Assembly: GCF_001619985.1 (NCBI RefSeq)
Contig: NW_017264203.1
Span: 1-64,000 of the forward strand
DNA: 64,000 bases
Reading direction: 5' to 3'
Source of the DNA: Xylona heveae TC161
Lineage: Eukaryota; Ascomycota; Xylonomycetes; Xylonales; Xylonaceae
Both the position numbers and the translations under genes were made by a program. Of the stretch, positions 21,899 to 34,855 are shown one piece after another (positions within the stretch are counted from its first letter, which is position 1; each line of letters starts with the position of its first letter). The notes beneath the pieces were generated by a model. It made no database searches. It was not told the origin of the DNA and was given only the letters and a program-made list of their open reading frames with translations.

Positions 21899-22984
21899 TC
21901 ACGAGAAGAAGTCGGCACGCGTAAATCCATCTTCTACGACTTTGGCTATGCCGGTGGTCGCTTCTTTCGATTTTGGAACCAAGTGCCCAAAAGGATGTTC
22001 GTAGGTGAAGACGCGGTCGTCAATTGACTCGCACAATTCAACAAGATATTTACTCTGAGCATAATAATGATCCTGTCGCCCATAAACATGCACAGTAGGA
22101 ATTTCAATACGGATTTCGTCCAGGTGTGGGTGGAATCTGAAAATTCGGGGCCCAAAAGCGGTTTCATCTTTGCCAAGCTCGGCGGTTCCGGTGAAATCTG
22201 ACTGAAGCCCATCATATTTGGTGAACGACTTCAGATAGTCCAGGTCCGCGGCAGTCGTATCTCCAGTGGCCGCATAATAATCTGTCACGTCAAGGCCGTG
22301 GTTCGGTGAAATAGAGAATGGAAGACTGGCACAAACGAATATGGCGAGGCGGAAGGGCGGTGGAATATACGGATGCTCGATCTGGTGGTGTAGAAGAAAC
22401 GATGCCGCTAGCGCTGCGCCCTGGAGTCGTGGTAGTCGTCAGTTATCGAAACACGACACGCCAGCAGGAGAAAGAGAATGAAGAAGGGGTGACGCACCTG
22501 GCTAAATCCCATGACAGCGTCAAAAGGACCCTCTTCATGCACAATTTCCCTGAGACTCTCATGTGCCTCTCTGACGTTATCTATCGACGGCAGATTGTAG
22601 TAGCACAAGTAAGGCGCAGCGAAGATCTGGTCGACATTGTCTGCCGGTGGGCATTCATGCTCGCCTTCGACAAAATCCCATGTATAATGCGGCGGAAGGA
22701 TGGAACGAAATGACGCTGTATTTCTCAATTTAGCATACTAGACAGGTGAGCTTGGGCGTTTTTCAAGATCTCTTGTCTTTTGAAGTTCGGCGTCCAATAA
22801 GATTCGTATTTATCGAAATCAAGGGAGACATGTAGAGAAATCGAACATAAATCCCACTGAAAAGAGGGGGGAACAGGCGCAGAAGCGCAAACCCTTCCCG
22901 GAATCACAATATGCGTGACATACCTGTCTGTGCCTCAAAAATCTTCGCACTTGTGCCCATGCCATGAAGACATAATATCCTCAT
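21899..22984 (-). CDS. FSH-type serine hydrolase (alpha/beta hydrolase)
   Basis: 266 aa from exons 22924-22984, 22498-22715 and 21899-22420, in phase. Start MRILCLHGMGTSAKIFEAQT is the classic FSH1/ovarian-cancer-gene-2-like N-terminus. Catalytic parts are visible. The nucleophile elbow GFSQG is split by the second intron (GFSQ then GAALAASF). The acid is in VYGRQDHYY and the histidine in PFGHLVPKS. Relatives act as esterases or thioesterases, some in polyketide clusters (CitA/CtnB-like), and others are housekeeping. Intron 1 is long (about 208 bp). Its neighbour is an MDR reductase, but no polyketide synthase is in view, so a biosynthetic role is speculative. Confidence 0.9.
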
Positions 22985-23691
22985 CGTATATGCTTTGTCA
23001 CGTGGGACATGTCACCATAAAAGACCCCAAAGTAATATTTCAATAATAATTCTCAAGTTGGTTGATACCCTACAGCATAATCCGGCGTGGGAGAGAAACG
23101 TTGAGGGAATAGAGATATTATGAATCTATGGAATATAAGACACATTGATCCCAGCTGCACCCACCGTTCCCCGGCCCCCACCATGCAGATGCGGGGCATT
23201 GAGGGGGGGGGACAAGGGTCGTTGCACCGCAGAAAGTCAGCGTATTATTTCTCGCCATGGCCTTTCACTCGGTCAGGTAGGTAGGGCCGACATGAGACTC
23301 AGCACACGTGCTCATCAAGAATCTTCAAAGCTCTCAAAGTCTAGGACATACCTGACTTGCCAACACGTCTTTACTTTTGATCCCGTATGATATCCGTTGA
23401 GCAATTGACAGCACGCGTGGATGGTCTCACCCACTCGACCCAAGCTTTGTCGGGAAATTGATAATCCGTACGGTGACTTTTTAAGGCCATTATGGCAATA
23501 TATCTCCGAGATCGCCTAAAGGACCCTCCAACTGCCCCTCTCCCTGTCTCGCTCGTTGGCTCCTCGGCATTTGTCCGTCCGCACCGATGCAGCTGGGGAG
23601 TCAGCGATTGCGCCATACTTCGTTTGGTCGGAAACAGCAATATTATTGCGCCCTCCAAGCACCTTATCAGTGATTCAGAATCAACAATTCT
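22985..23691. promoter_or_regulatory. Shared divergent promoter region
   Basis: About 700 bases between the starts of the FSH hydrolase (minus) and the kynurenine aminotransferase (plus). It includes a run of nine G at about 23203-23211. No supported open frame. Confidence 0.4.
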
Positions 23692-25781
23692 ATGGGTTCG
23701 TTCAACTTCCCCCGGTTGATCTCTCGACTCTCACGGCCCGCTGCCTTGTATCCTCAAGCTTCCTCTAGAGCTTCTCAAGCCAAAATATCGCCCTCTATAT
23801 CCTTCAATTTCAGTACTCGTAATATGACGTCGGCAGCCGAGGCATTCCGTCCCGCTGCACGGGTTGCAGGTCAGAAGCAGGATGTCTGGTAGGCAACGGG
23901 TCCACGAGCTTGCAAGGCTTCTCAAGTGCCTGGATTCTGATCAAATGCGTCATGATCTAGGTCAATCGTGAATGAGGCAGCTGCCTCTTCGCCGGTCCAG
24001 CCTATCGTAAACATGGGCCAGGGTTTCTTGTAAGGCTGATACCGTCTGGCGAGACAACCTGGAGAACAAATGCTAATCAATAATAGTGGCTACAATCCTC
24101 CTCAATTCGTCATCGACGCTGCAAAACAGAGTCTTGATCGGGTGGACTGCAACCAATACGCCCCTACCAAGGTCAGATCGCCTTTTCTGAACGACAGAGT
24201 GCCCGTCACTGATAGAGAGATAGGGCCGGCCGCGCTTAAAGAAGGCTCTCGCTGATGCGTACTCCCCATTCTACGGACGGACTCTCAACCCTGAAACTGA
24301 GATTACCATCACTACTGGAGCAAACGAGGGTAAGAGGGAACACGAAGCTCGTTGCTGTGACACTGAGTAACTGACGGATGACTCTAGGCATGCTCAGTGC
24401 CTTTATGGCCTTTATCGAGTCTGGTGATGAAGTTATTATTTTTGAGCCATTCTTCGACCAGTATGTTCAACCAAGTAGGCGTTCAGGTGCAGAAAAATGC
24501 GCATATGCTCACCATGTACAACAGATATATTAGCAACATTGAAATGGCCGGCGGTGTGATTAAATACGTTCCTATGCACCCACCAGTAAAAGGAGCTATT
24601 GAGACGTCTTCCGCCTCGGAATGGCGCATTGATATTGAGGAGCTCAAGAAGGCCATTACACCGAAGACAAAAATGATTGTACGTGCTCAATTTTGTCCCA
24701 AGTATGCTTATTCGAGTTAACCGCCATCATCCAGGTTCTCAACACACCGTGAGTATCCGAATCAGTCTCTATATATATTTGAAAATTTTTGTTAACAATG
24801 TGGCAAGTCATAATCCCGTTGGAAAGGTCCTCTCCAAGGAGGAGCTTGAGGCCATTGGAGAGCTCTGCGTCAAGAACAACATTCTTATTCTTTCCGACGA
24901 GGTATGTCCGCCTTTCTTCTCGTCCGTTGCAGTCTAGGTTCATGGGTGCTGATCGAAACAGGTCTATGACAGACTGTATTACGTCCCTTTCACACGCATC
25001 GCAACCCTCTCACCTGAGCTCTACAACCTGACTTTGACCGTCGGCTCCGGCGGCAAAAACTTTTATGCCACTGGCTGGCGCGTGGGCTGGCTGATCGGTC
25101 CCGAGCACCTCATCAAGTATGTGTCAGCAGCGCACACTCGCATCTGCTACAGCAGTGTGAGCCCACTGCAGGAAGCTACAGCTATTGGCTTTGAGGAGGC
25201 AGACAAGCACGGCTTCTGGGACGAATCCAAGAAGGAGATGCAAGGCAAGGTCAGAAAGTTTAACGAGATCTGGGACGAGTTAGGATTGCCTGTAAGTTTC
25301 TTCCTCTTCACTTCTTAAACCAATGCCGCTATTGCGCATTCGATCTCTCAATACTTCTGCGTCCGCTTGCTTTGGTCAAACTTCCTAGTGGACCTTTCAA
25401 CGCTAACATCCCAACAGTACTCCGACCCCGAAGGTGGATACTTTGTCGTCGTCAATATGGAAAAAGTCAAGCTTCCGGACGACTACGTCTTTCCTCCGCA
25501 CGTCGCTGAACGCCCTCGGGATTTCAAGCTCAGCTGGTTCCTCATTATGGAAGTCGGAGTCGCTGCTATTCCACCTACTGGTACGACTAATTTCTCCAAA
25601 CCTATCTGCTATAGGAAGTTCCTCTCCTGTTCCAATACTGACAATTATAAAAGAATTCTACACCAAAGAAAACGCCCACATTGCTGAAAATTATTTGCGT
25701 TTCGCCGTCTGCAAGAACGACGACGTTCTCGAAGAGGCCAAGGCCCGACTACGCGGCTTAAAGAAATTCATCCAGGCATAA
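23692..25781 (+). CDS. BNA3: Kynurenine aminotransferase (kynurenine-oxoglutarate transaminase)
   Basis: PLP-dependent class I/II aminotransferase that turns kynurenine into kynurenic acid, or acts as cysteine-S-conjugate beta-lyase. Eleven exons: 23692-23888, 23961-24029, 24087-24171, 24224-24329, 24388-24460, 24525-24678, 24735-24748, 24808-24901, 24962-25291, 25418-25580, 25654-25781, giving 470 aa in phase. The PLP-binding lysine is in GSGGKNFYATGWRVGW. Other marks are ITTGANEG, NTPHNPVGK (made across two introns) and LSDEVYDRL. The first 44 residues are Arg/Ser/Ala-rich like a mitochondrial presequence. An internal MTSAAEAF start at 23824 would give a cytosolic form, so dual targeting is plausible. 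Exon 7 is only 14 nt. Confidence 0.93.
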
Positions 25782-26802
25782 GCCCCACGCATAACTCGGC
25801 CCCCGTCGTATATTGTAGGATCTCATGACCTCACGAGAAGTTTCCAGCCAGTCGAGATATTGATTTGACTGAGTTTGCTACTTTTGTTTAGTCATCTCTG
25901 GACGAAGTTACTAGAATTCTTGACCGCCAGCTAGATACTAGATGCTAGATGCCGCGTCCCTACACTACCCTTGTTTCCTGGCGTGTATTGCAAAAGCGTA
26001 TATTGCAGTTTTTCTGAGGTATATAGATTATAGCATTTGCCCTTCTTAGCAAGAGGAATAAAGCAAGCAAATTTGTGAAGTGAAAAGCCTAGTCCTTTGA
26101 TCTGTGAAAATATCGAAATTTATTGAATTGTTTAATTTCTTTCCGCTTACAGTTGGTTTGGTCCCAACAACAGGTACGCATTTATAATACGCAGGTTGAA
26201 GAGCCTGGAAGGAATTAACCCTCAGTCACCCGGAAAATGAATTAGGCGCATGTGGTAATGAAAAGTCTGGATAAATTTGTGTATTATTCATGCTATTCTC
26301 GTAATCTAAGTTGATGCCGATGCTTTCCATCGAATGGTGGACAATTTCAGTTGTATTTGAGTACCGCATGTACAACTCGATGATCGCGCTGTGCGAATGT
26401 ACACTGATTGAGGGAAAGATACGACTGTGATTTCGTGAATAGCGGTAATGAAGGGGATGGGGAAGGAAGGAAATGGTGTAGTATAAGTAATTTATTAATA
26501 TGAGGGTGTTTGCGATTTGAGGATATTAATTAAATAAGCGCTTGATTGTAAACATTAGGGTTGAAGGGGAAAGGGGAAGGGGACGAATTGAATGGGGGCT
26601 AGTTAAGGGAAAGAGAAGTAGAATGTAGAACAGTAACTGATCAGGGCAACGATCTTTAACCACCGGCTTGCGGAAGGGCAGTAGTATCAGCGTTTCTCTT
26701 TTCGTTGACTCCGCCAAATCCGGATTCTAAGATCGTGCTATTGGCAGCCACTGATGTAGAACAGCTGATCTACGCCCAATCAGGGAATTGATCCCCGGTG
26801 GA
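25782..26802. other. Intergenic, convergent 3' ends
   Basis: About 1 kb between the aminotransferase stop and the 3' end of the MYND-like gene. No supported gene. Confidence 0.4.
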
Positions 26803-29800
26803 CTAGATGCTGCCGTCGTTCAGAAAGCCGATAAAACTAGGTGTGCCAGGAACCTCAGAGTGCTCAAAGCCCCATCCGTTCCAGATACGTCCCTGGTTAC
26901 GCTGTCTCTTGTCAGTTTCGGTGGTTCCAGGGAAGCCCACCCCCTGGGCACGTGCGATCCAGTCGGTGACATTGGGATGGTATCTGCGCCAGGAGCGAAG
27001 AAGCCAGACTTTTGCTTCTACCTCTGCACAAAGCTTCTCTAGTCCAGCTTGTTCCCAGTGGCGGTCGTCCAATGGGAAATCTTGTTCTGGAAAGTTGGCT
27101 GTGAGAGCTCTGAACTCAAACAGGAACTGCCGATCAAGCTCTTTCTCGACCGTCGCAGACCACTTGTTCGCTTCGCGAAGAGTAAAGCGGAGACAACGGT
27201 ATAAATATTCCGCTGGTCCTTCGATGGTATGATCTGTGCCTGATTAGTATTGGTCACGGCCGCAATTTTAGGAGAGTCAGGAGCCGGGACATACCATAAA
27301 AAGCAATATTGAGCAAACGATTGAACCGATCCTTTTTCGGATCGTCTTCATTCCAGTAGACAAGGACTTGGGCAGTGGTGCTGCCATGGAATTCCGTTCC
27401 TTGACGCTGAGACTCCGCTACATCGTTGAAGATGGCATAGTCGCAATTGACTTTGTACGCATTAAAAGCGCGTTGCCGGTTATATTCCCTGCTTACCCAT
27501 CCATGTTTGTTATGGATGAAAGAATGGTATCCGCACATGTAGTCTGGCATAGTATAGCCATCTGTTGGGAAAGGCAAGGGACAGAGACCGCAGAGGATTG
27601 CGTGATGAGTGGAATCTTCAAGCAGGTGCTCCACACTACAGTATCTAGTACTGGAGTGTGGTCCACAACCATAACAGAGTAGCGGTTGTCTGTGGCGTGG
27701 GTGTCCCTCGTCAAACAGGGGTGCATTGCATCCTTCCTTAGCGCATATATGCTTAAGCTCTGAGAAAATACGAACTGAATGACCCTCTGCCTCCCAATGA
27801 CGATACCAGCGAAGACGGTCATCCTCCATATACTTGGGGCTGTTTGGATTCGCGCGTTCATCATGCCAAACAACCCTATCAAGGAGATCCGGTGGGGGAA
27901 GCTGAGCTTGTGTAATGGGCTCCGTCTGGCAAGCTTGGGCTGATGCATGCTTGTTTTGCTTATTCTTTGTATCGTTTTTCGCATTGCGGGTTGGTTCGTT
28001 TTGAACCTCGCTATCCTGCTTTCCCTTGCACTCGTATATCTCAAGTTTGTTTGGCTCTGTGATGTTGAAAGATCTATCAACCACTTTCCTCGCCGTATTC
28101 TCGCTATTTGGAATTTCCTCCTTTGTTTCGGCATCAATTGGGTAAGCAGTCATTCTTCTCGGGGGGCTCTTGGGTGTTTTCTCATCCTCTTGCTTCTGGT
28201 TCTCCACAGGCTGCCCCGATGCTATACGTTTAGCTCGAGTTGCATCCGCGATGAGGAGATTCTGCAAAGTTCCGGATGAAACAGGAGTGCCCTTAGCCGC
28301 GCGACGGATGCGTTCGGGCTTTCCAAATGTGAAGAGATCCAACGGAACAGCGGTCAGGAAATGGATATCTGTCTTAGGTTGCTTTCTACCCAAGCCGTCA
28401 CCCTTTGCTCCACTTCTAACAATCACCTTGTCATCCTTCTTGCGCCAGTGCTTCTCAGAACCTGTCATATGTTGAATTCCCTTGTCAGACTTAGCAGCGG
28501 AATCGTCCGATTGCCCCTGCTTCCCTGGGTGATCCAGGACTGGAAATTCGGATTCATAAAGGGCGAACTCATTTGATATGACGGGATTCCGAGAATCCAC
28601 CTTCGGAGGAATATTCGAACGCTCTGTGGTTAAAGTATCGCTTGAGTTACTTGCTTGATATGCAACCTTCCGGTCCTCCCGACCGAGGTTTAGTTGCTCT
28701 GTTGCTTCTTGGCAAGAGGGGCTTTGAGAAACTACTGCCTCCATCAATGAATCAATATCTTCAAACTGACTGTGAAATTCGATAGCTGAGGGTATCTGGG
28801 CGGAAGACCTAGACGACGTACGGTGTCTTAGGAGCTGTATGCTGTCGGAGCGATCCCGTTTGGCATTTTCCCTTTCCTCGATCCGCCTAGCACGAGCTTC
28901 TTCCAGCGACGGTGGACTGTCTTCCATGGTAAACCGCTTCAGATCCTCGACAGGTCTATTTTGAGTTTTGTTGTACGAGTTAAGTTCGAGCTGGGTCATC
29001 GACTTTGACTGAGCAGACTTAGTTTTGCCTTTTGATTGTAGCCAAGCACGACTGCTTGACGGGCTGATTTTCTGCTCAGGTTCGCAACTGTTATGAATGA
29101 CGCCTTTCCCGTCTTCTTCTAAGAGACCAAGTGACAACTCTGGCGGGATGCCTTCATGTGTGACTGATGAAAAGATTTCTAATTCATCAATCGTTGTATT
29201 CCGCTTCGAAAGGTCTGCATGTGGTGATTCAACACCTGACACTACGGTGTTCGGGGCCCCTCGCGAGTTTGAGGAGTGAATGACAGAGCTCTCGGCACTC
29301 TGGTTCGAGGCGTTATTGGCATATCCTGGGCCATCGAAGGTGCTTTCGCACTAACGTATTGGTCAGTTTTATATATAATTCTAGTTCAAACCTGATTTGT
29401 AGCTTACCTCAGAATACTTTTCCGCGTTTGCTGGTTTCCCATTGGCTGATTTTGAATCATCTGTTCCACACGGATTGCAATGTTGAGTTTCGGAATGTGA
29501 TTTATCATTGTTCTGCAATGGCAACTTTTTCCCTTTGCGTTTATTCTTTTTCTTTGATTTCTTAGATTTCTTCCGCGTAGCTGGGGCCTCGGTCATTGGA
29601 TTTAAGCCATCTTGAACCAATTTGGATTCCTCAACATGCCGTGGTTCTTGGGCGGAGGCCGTGGCGCCTGCTGTTGACTCCTTCAACGCGGCTTTGACAA
29701 GTAAATATGTACCGACGAGAGACTGCCTATCAAATGCTTCAAGCATCTCCTTTTGTTCGGCCTTATTCTGGCTCTCTTTCATTTTCTTCTTGTCCCGTTC

Positions 29801-30278
29801 TTCAACAATGATCTCCCACCACTGTTTCGGAAGCTCCGGTACATCTTCCGAGTTACGATTGAAGTAATTCCGAGAGACCTCTCTCTGGTGCGCTGCGCAC
29901 TCTTTAGCAACAACATCCTGTCACTCATTGTCAGAAATTTCGCCGAAAGCACAAACAAGAAATACTCACGATAGGTGCGCGAAAAAGCGGGTCTGGCTGG
30001 GTGATGACTTGGAAGAAAAATTGACCGGCATCAGTAAAGCACCATCGATAAGTTCGTCTGAACATTGAGTCCTCTATCAACTCAAGATAGAAGTCGTCTC
30101 CTTCGAGCCAACTTCCCGCCTGAGTGGAAGAGGGGGTTGGGGCCATGATCTTTTCCAGCTGCGCCGTCGTTGTTTTGGAACCCAAACAGCGATGGCTAGT
30201 GGAGAGAAAAGTGTCGCCCGAGTGTTCAGTCGGCTTCTCTTCAGACGTTTCTGCGATGGGAGTTTTCTCAAAGGCCAT
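26803..30278 (-). CDS. Large MYND-like zinc-finger protein of unknown function
   Basis: 1101 aa from exons 29970-30278, 29408-29917, 27295-29350 and 26803-27233, in phase. The start is taken at MAFEKTPIAE; in-frame ATGs lie upstream (30374). An N-terminal folded block holds GDDFYLELIEDSMFRRTYRW. A lysine-rich patch follows (KKSKKSKKKNKRKGKK, a likely nuclear or nucleolar signal), then a long charged, serine-rich disordered middle. Near residues 790-860 a cysteine/histidine cluster reads ICAKEGC, LLCYGCG, RYCSVEH, then HHAILCG, a degenerate MYND-type zinc finger. The C-terminal 300 residues are conserved-looking, with WNEDDPKKDRFNRLLNIAFY and a Trp-rich end. MYND fingers usually bind proline-rich partners. 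The role of this protein is unknown. Confidence 0.75.
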
Positions 30279-31923
30279 ACTGTGTGGTGGTTGAGATGAT
30301 GCCAACAGCGATTGCTGAGCAGGCTCACCAGTATCTATTGAGTTGAACCTGGATGGATAGACCAGCCGATGCATAGAAGTTTTCCATTGCATTATGGAGG
30401 GCCATTCGTGCCAATGCGGTACCAGCTGTGTATCTGCGCAGGGAAACGTAGGGACCAAGTCGGCGGTTTCTAGAATTGGGCTGTTTGTAAGGATGACATC
30501 GCGAGCATCGAACAACAGTGAGCCACTATCAAACTTCACGAAGAGAAAGAATAAACAGAGCAAGCAGCAGTCAATTTGAGGGTAATATTCTCATGTGAAT
30601 GGAAACATTGCACGCCGATTCACCTGGGGGAAAAGGGAACGCATGAATTTTGGATTTAACAATCGTCTCTGACTCCCTGAAAGAAAACCCTGGCTTCTTC
30701 ATCAATAGTGAAGAGTAATCCAGATATGACAGTGAAGCAGCCTTTGGATATTGAGACCAATCCTGCCAATAATTTTAATGATGCAGCCTCCAAGAAGGAA
30801 TTCCAGGGTCGCTTCACGCAACGGATAGCCAATCTGGGGATTCCCCCCATTGTTTAGGTGTCTTATTTTGGAGAAAACTCTCAGGAAGTTTGCGGCATAA
30901 ATTTCCCCTGACATGTTCCATGACGCATTTTCGCCAGGTTCATAAGCCGGACGAGGTTGCTGATCCCTTTTTTCAAGAGTAGCTGTCCTTGAATCATTGG
31001 CAAAATGATTTCAGGGCCAAATAAAGATGCTCATGTGTAGCATCCAAAACGCAGCACTTTCATATAACAGTGTAACATGATAGAACTGTATGGATGCCAG
31101 ATATCAGCATTCAACGGTAATGGTCAAACAATGTAAACGCCCAACTGGCCATGGTTCATTAACTGAAGCTGTAAAAAAAAAAATATGCAATTTGACGTGA
31201 GATGAAAGAAAATTGACACAAAGCACAAAATTCAAGTCAGACAACGGCAAACACTGTCTTACATTCAGTCACGCATCTCAAGGCAGTATAAAACAAATGA
31301 AATTTCGAAAGATGGCAGTACATTTGCAGCTAGAATTATTCGATGCGTAGAGAAGCATAAGAGTCGAGAAGAAGCCTTTCAAGTAGAAGCAGAATAAAAA
31401 AAAGACCAATCAAGAAACAACAATGTCGTCAAGACCATCTATATGTGATGAGGTTGAGGTCTACTTACTACGTACGGCAGAGATGAACTGACGTCTGGAG
31501 GTGAAGCCGAGGCAAGTGGAAGCGATAAGCCTATCTGAAATGGGATAAATAAGCTAAGCGAACAGACAGGGAGTTTTACACCCGAGCCAGGGCATAATTA
31601 ACCGAAGGTCAAATTGTTTCGGATGATTTCAACTCCTCATGCTGTCCGTAGCAGCAATTCTTTCGTTTATTACTTGCACGTGATCCAATTCATTCCAACT
31701 TTATGCCACTCGCTCAAAGTCCTGCCTTCTTTCATCGCTGAGAAAACCCCCACCTCGTTCGCTGGACGAGGGCGAGAGCAGAGCAAATTGTTTATTCAAG
31801 GTTCTTTTTTTGAATTCTAGTTGCCTGTGATTGCTTCATTTGCACGCTCTTCGCTTTTCAACGTGGTTGAAAGAAGTGCTTGTGTTTGCCAATTAGAGTG
31901 CGACAGTCGCTTTGTTCTGCAAC
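30279..31923. promoter_or_regulatory. Shared divergent upstream region
   Basis: About 1.6 kb between the MYND-like gene (minus) and the KH gene (plus). It may contain upstream coding or leader exons of the former, since the frame is open to 30563. The part near 31400-31920 should be the KH gene promoter and leader. No other gene supported. Confidence 0.4.
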
Positions 31924-33870
31924 ATGGCGGATCAAGCAAACATATCTTCGATTCTAGCTGCACTAGGTATTATTTTAATCCAATGTGATGTCGCATGTTT
32001 ACTTCAAATACTTATAAGCCGTTAATAGCTGCACAACGCCCTGGAGGCACACCAAGTCAAGTTGCGCAACCCGTGCCACAAGCCGGTCTCTCTCCCGTTT
32101 ACCCTAGCAACCTTGCGACATCAACTCCTCCGGCTGGCTTTGGTGGCTTTGCGCTTCCCCAGCCCACGAACACTGGTAGCCTTGATCTCAGCAGCATTAG
32201 ACCAGTCAATTCTGGTTCTGTTAGCATTGCGGATGCAATCGCGAAAGCTAAAGGAATAGCGGCCGAGAAAGGATTGTCTTCCTATGATCCGAGCCGCGGC
32301 AGTGGAGGTATGCACCCTTGTCCGCTCAATATTCTTTTATTATTGGACCATTCTCATCGAATTGAAAGTTACAAATCGTGATAGCGATCCCAGATTGGCC
32401 GGTCGTTCCTACCGCCGCTCTCGATCCAGATCTCGTTCGCCCACGCGCATGCCCCGAGAGAGTTTCCGGGATAACTATAACCCTTACCGCGACGAACGCC
32501 GAGACGACCGGAGAGGCGCAAATGGCCGTGACTATGGCCGAGACCGCTCATACTCCCCTGGACCTCGAGGTCGTCACGATGCCACCTTCTCCCCGCCACC
32601 CAGCCGGAGCTATGGCGGTCGTGGTGACCGTTCACCCCGAGGAGAGCCCGCCGATGACAATGTCGAAACCATACAGATTGAATCTGGATTGGTTGGCTTG
32701 ATCATTGGTCGACAAGGCGAGAATCTGCGCCGTGTGGAGAGCGAAACAGGTACTAGAGTCCAGTTTATTACCGGTCCTGACGCGATGGGTCCTATCCGAC
32801 AATGCAGAATAAATGGTACTCGAGCTGCGAGAGCCGAAGCAAAGGCCGAAATTTACCGCATTATCGACGAAAACGGCAGTGGTCCAAAAGCAACAAGCGT
32901 GCGCCCCCGACCAGGAGTTCATCAGCCAGCTCTTAGAGAAGGCGAAGACAGCATGCAGATCATGGTTCCTGATCGTACTGTTGGATTGATTATCGGCCGC
33001 GGCGGTGAGACAATTCGCGACCTCCAGGACCGCAGTGGTTGCCATGTCAACATTGTTGGAGAGTCAAAGAGCGTGAACGGACTGCGCCCTGTCAATCTTA
33101 TTGGTAGCCATCAGGCCGCTATGAAAGCCAAGGATCTGATTATGGAAATTGTGGACAGCGATACCAAGACGATGTCGGGTCCCCCTCAGCGGGAAACTCC
33201 CCGCAATTTTGGATATGCTCCAAGCGCCGATCCCTACGGCGCAGCTGACAAGGTCAACGACACAATCATCGTTCCGTCAGAAGCGGTTGGAATGATTATT
33301 GGCAAAGGTATAATTTCTCTGGGAAACGTCATGCGACTAAATAGCTAATTCATCAACAGGTGGGGAAACCATCAAGGAGATGCAGAGTACTACGAGTTGC
33401 AAGATCAACGTTTCAGCGCCGTCCGGGCCGACCGACATTGAAAGAGACATTGGGCTCGTAGGGACGAGGGATGCGATTGAGATGGCAAAGAAGGCTATCA
33501 TGGAGAAAGTTGAGACTGTGGTAAGTCAAGAGAGGTGGGAAAGGCTAGGTCACAACCAATATTGACGCTTTGATAGCAACAGAAGAACCGTCCAAGCCGT
33601 CCGGCCGACCCATATGCTGATAGATACTCACAAGCCCAGCAGCCATATGGCTCTGTGCCAGGGCAAGCGATGCCCGCACAAGCCGCAACTCCTGTTGCAA
33701 GCTCGGCCCCTGGAAACGTAACAGGAGGTGATGGTTCCGACCCTTATGCACCTTACGGTGGTTATCAGAATTATGTTGCCATGTGGTATGCTGCCATGGC
33801 ACAACAACAGCAGATGCAACAGCAGGGTCAGGGCCAAGGTGAGCAGCCAAAACCACCAGGGACCGCGTGA
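31924..33870 (+). CDS. Three-KH-domain RNA-binding protein (FUBP/KH-type)
   Basis: 571 aa from exons 31924-31966, 32029-32307, 32369-33307, 33360-33520 and 33577-33870, in phase. It starts MADQANISSILAALAAQ. A proline-rich N-terminus and an RS/RG region (SYRRSRSRSRSPTR; many Asp-Arg pairs) come first. Three KH domains follow with GXXG loops IIGRQGENL (near residue 208), IIGRGGETI (near 305) and IIGKGGETI (near 405, completed across the third intron). The tail is Gln/Tyr-rich (AQQQQMQQQGQGQG), with a YAPYGGYQNYVAMWYAAM box like the C-terminal tyrosine motifs of FUBP/KSRP. It probably acts in splicing or mRNA control. Confidence 0.92.
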
Positions 33871-34855
33871 GCGCAAGCTTGACATGCCGACTGTTGTGTG
33901 ACTTTTGACTGCATGATACGCCCGATCTCTCTCTGAGCGCTTGACACATGCTTGCACGATTTGATGCTACGTCATCTATTTTTATTATGTTCATGGTGTG
34001 ACTCTTGCCCTTTTGGTTCTGGTGTGGACGGATTCTCTTACCATTTGAGTCGCACAAGGTTGTTGCCTCTCAGATTTTGATCTGACCGCACAAGCCAATT
34101 TCCGGGGTCTCTGAATTTCCTTGAGTTCTTGATCAGCCAAACCACGGAGTTTGGCGTTGGGATGAACGACGATGAATCATGCTGCACTCGCCCTCTGGAT
34201 TCTGTCTCCTTGGGGGGTCTGAGACTGATGATATGCACGGTGTCTTCTGGCACTGTATTGGTGCCCTGTTCATGTTCACTTTGTGCAGTGATCTGTCACC
34301 GTCGAAAACCATTTTGTTTCCTGGGGATACTCTGCTTGACTTGTGACTGGCAGGCATGTGTAATCATTGATAAAGCGAATTGCACGGCAATTGAGCTGCA
34401 TTTGAACAATTCTGCCTTATGTTTATTCCACAATCGAAAATTCAGCTTGTAGTATGACTATGGTTGATCATGAAAGTACAAATTTCGGAGCGTAAAAGGC
34501 TGATATGGGCAAAGGAATCTCCTTTACAATTGTAAATATAGTCAATTTGAAAAGAGCGGATTTAGCAATCTCAATCAAAATTTATTTCTTATTTGTTTTT
34601 ATTTGTTTATTTTTTTTAAATCAATAGATTTCAAAAATCATGGCATGATTTACAATTTTCCTAAAATGATGCATGTTTGCCGAGATGTCAAGTTGTGGTC
34701 TGATTCATGCGACCTTGTTTGACGTCATTCTGACTTTCGCCATAGTAGAGTATCACAAGTCTCCGCAAATCTGTATAAAATCAATTTATTGGTTTTCATC
34801 GTCATCTACAATAACAAATGAAGATGTTGGTCATATCAATGCAGCTGCTAACATA
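33871..34855. other. Intergenic, 3' flank and AT-rich upstream block
   Basis: The first part is likely the 3' untranslated region of the KH gene. 34500-34660 is very AT-rich. The open frame starting at 34673 runs into the LanC-like gene, but its first 61 codons look non-family, so they were left out. Confidence 0.4.
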
